From positions 1 to 40,384 of the forward strand of contig CAZDJK010000029.1 in NCBI GenBank assembly GCA_964505725.1: a stretch of 40,384 bases of DNA. Reading direction: 5' to 3'. Below are positions 39,588 to 40,384 of the stretch, piece by piece (the first letter of the stretch is position 1; each line of letters begins with the position of its first letter). The stretch comes from CAVRJC01 sp964505725 (GTDB taxonomy: Bacteria > Actinomycetota > Acidimicrobiia > IMCC26256 > DASPTH01). The translations under genes and the position numbers were made by a program. The notes beneath the pieces were generated by a model that worked only from the letters and a program-made list of their open reading frames with translations, searched no databases and was not told where the DNA came from.

Positions 39588-40384
39588 TCAGCGCTCGGCC
39601 TCGTCCACGTGTTCGAGATGCAAGCTCGCGTCGACCGCGAGCAGGAAGCGACCGCGGCCTGTCTTCTCGATGCGGAGCGGGGCGTCGCGCTCGTCGAGCC
39701 GGCGCTTCAGCAGGATCAGGCGGCTCTCGAGGTTGTCGCGCGAGACAGGGAGGTCGAGCGACGGGTCGAGGCGGATCTCCTTGTTGGTGAATTCGCAGCG
39801 CCCGTCGCGGGCGTAGTGGCCGAGGAGCACCCAGAGGATGCGGCCGGCGACCCCCTTGATGAGGTAGTCGCCGTCGAAGAAGGTGCTGCCGTCGACGGCG
39901 AAGAACCGCACGAGGGTCGGCGCGCCGTCCGACGGCGGGGGCGCGGGCCGGCCCGCCCGCGCCCCCGCATCGCCCTCGGCGGCGGCGCGTTCGTGTGCCC
40001 AGTCGATCTCGATCGCGCTGGCGACGACGCTCGAGACCACCGACAGCATCGCCTCGTCGGCGGGGCCGAACGCGAGCTTCTCCTCGCTCTCCACCGCGAG
40101 CACGCCGACGAGCTGGCCGAGCACCATCGCAGGCACCGCGAGCTGGCTCTCGACGTCGGCGAGGCCGGGCATCGGGATCTCGCGTCCCGGGGCTTCGCCC
40201 ATCCGCTCCTCGTAGGCACGACGCACCGTGCGCGCGTACGCCAACATCTGGCGCAGGTTCCCGACGCGCATCGGCTCCGCGCGCGCCGCCGCCATGCCGA
40301 GGATGCCCTCGCCCACCCGCACCTCGGAGCCGACTCCTTCGGCCGCGTAGCCGTGACTGCCGATGGTGAAGAGGCGCTCGCCCT
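39588..40384 (-). CDS. GAF-domain / winged-helix regulator (5' end beyond window)
   Basis: At least 265 residues, open to the right edge. A GAF domain spans from the edge to about residue 160 (RLFTIGSHGYAAEGVGSEVR, GEGILGMAAARAEPMRVGNL, then AVPAMVLGQLVGVLAVESEE). After an Ala/Pro-rich linker comes a C-terminal segment resembling an OmpR-like winged helix: FFAVDGSTFFDGDYLIKGVA, GRILWVLLGHYARDG, SRDNLESRLILLKRRLDERD. GAF domains bind small ligands or cofactors, so this is plausibly a one-component sensor; the ligand is unknown. The stop is TGA at 39590-39588. Confidence 0.75.
   Translation of the reverse strand, partial: GERLFTIGSHGYAAEGVGSEVRVGEGILGMAAARAEPMRVGNLRQMLAYARTVRRAYEERMGEAPGREIPMPGLADVESQLAVPAMVLGQLVGVLAVESEEKLAFGPADEAMLSVVSSVVASAIEIDWAHERAAAEGDAGARAGRPAPPPSDGAPTLVRFFAVDGSTFFDGDYLIKGVAGRILWVLLGHYARDGRCEFTNKEIRLDPSLDLPVSRDNLESRLILLKRRLDERDAPLRIEKTGRGRFLLAVDASLHLEHVDEAER

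Overview
The window looks like chromosomal DNA of a high-GC actinobacterium. The protein content (BldD- and WhiB7-type regulators, DUF2510 proteins, the hemW-hrcA-dnaJ-rsmE and phoH-ybeY-corC-era orders) fits that phylum. The many start codons lying 6-9 nt behind a TAnnnT box, and the overall mix of genes, suggest a deep lineage such as Acidimicrobiia; that placement is inference. Most of the window is dense housekeeping sequence with short gaps or 4-nt start/stop overlaps.

Layout. 1-3188: end of hemW, then hrcA, dnaJ and rsmE, with a perfect CIRCE operator on the hrcA start. 3338-7733: a BldD-like regulator, two 57-bp repeats, then phoH, ybeY, a CorC-type membrane protein and era. 7834-14092: a caa3-type cytochrome oxidase operon (subunit II fused to cytochrome c, subunits I, III and IV, CtaG) ending in two cupredoxins. 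14118-18972: a lipid kinase divergent from uppS, then recO, glyS and a membrane protein with a degenerate J domain. 19021-25958: ppdK, a dGTPase-like HD protein, dnaG and the principal sigma factor. 26011-28653: tRNA(CAU), a small phosphatase, small membrane proteins, tRNA-Asn and a pterin dehydratase-like gene. 28650-33960: mobA, fdhD, a YdeP-type molybdopterin oxidoreductase and two inositol-phosphatase paralogs. 33962-36167: a serine hydrolase divergent from a DUF2510 membrane protein.

36168-36957 holds the most notable system: a WhiB7-type regulator (four Cys, GVWGG, RGRP AT-hook). Its long leader contains a promoter with an AT-rich patch, a possible 69-codon upstream ORF, and a strong intrinsic terminator with a GCAA loop. 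The 5' arm of that terminator can pair instead with the last codons of the upstream ORF. This is the architecture expected for translation-dependent attenuation of an antibiotic-response regulator.

37160-38534 is a scar of an integrated element. The intact tRNA-Val(UAC) and a copy of its 3' part (43 of 45 matches) flank about 1.25 kb of visibly less GC-rich DNA with hairpins, short direct repeats, a frameshifted excisionase-like gene and small ORFs; no integrase remains. 38577-40384 holds a 49-aa membrane protein, a PH-like (DUF4429-type) protein with a strong leaderless promoter, and a GAF/winged-helix protein cut by the window edge.

A theme across the window is leaderless expression: hrcA, the lipid kinase, uppS, recO, dnaG, fdhD, the serine hydrolase and the DUF4429-type gene all have a TAnnnT box 6-9 nt before the start codon and no Shine-Dalgarno sequence between.
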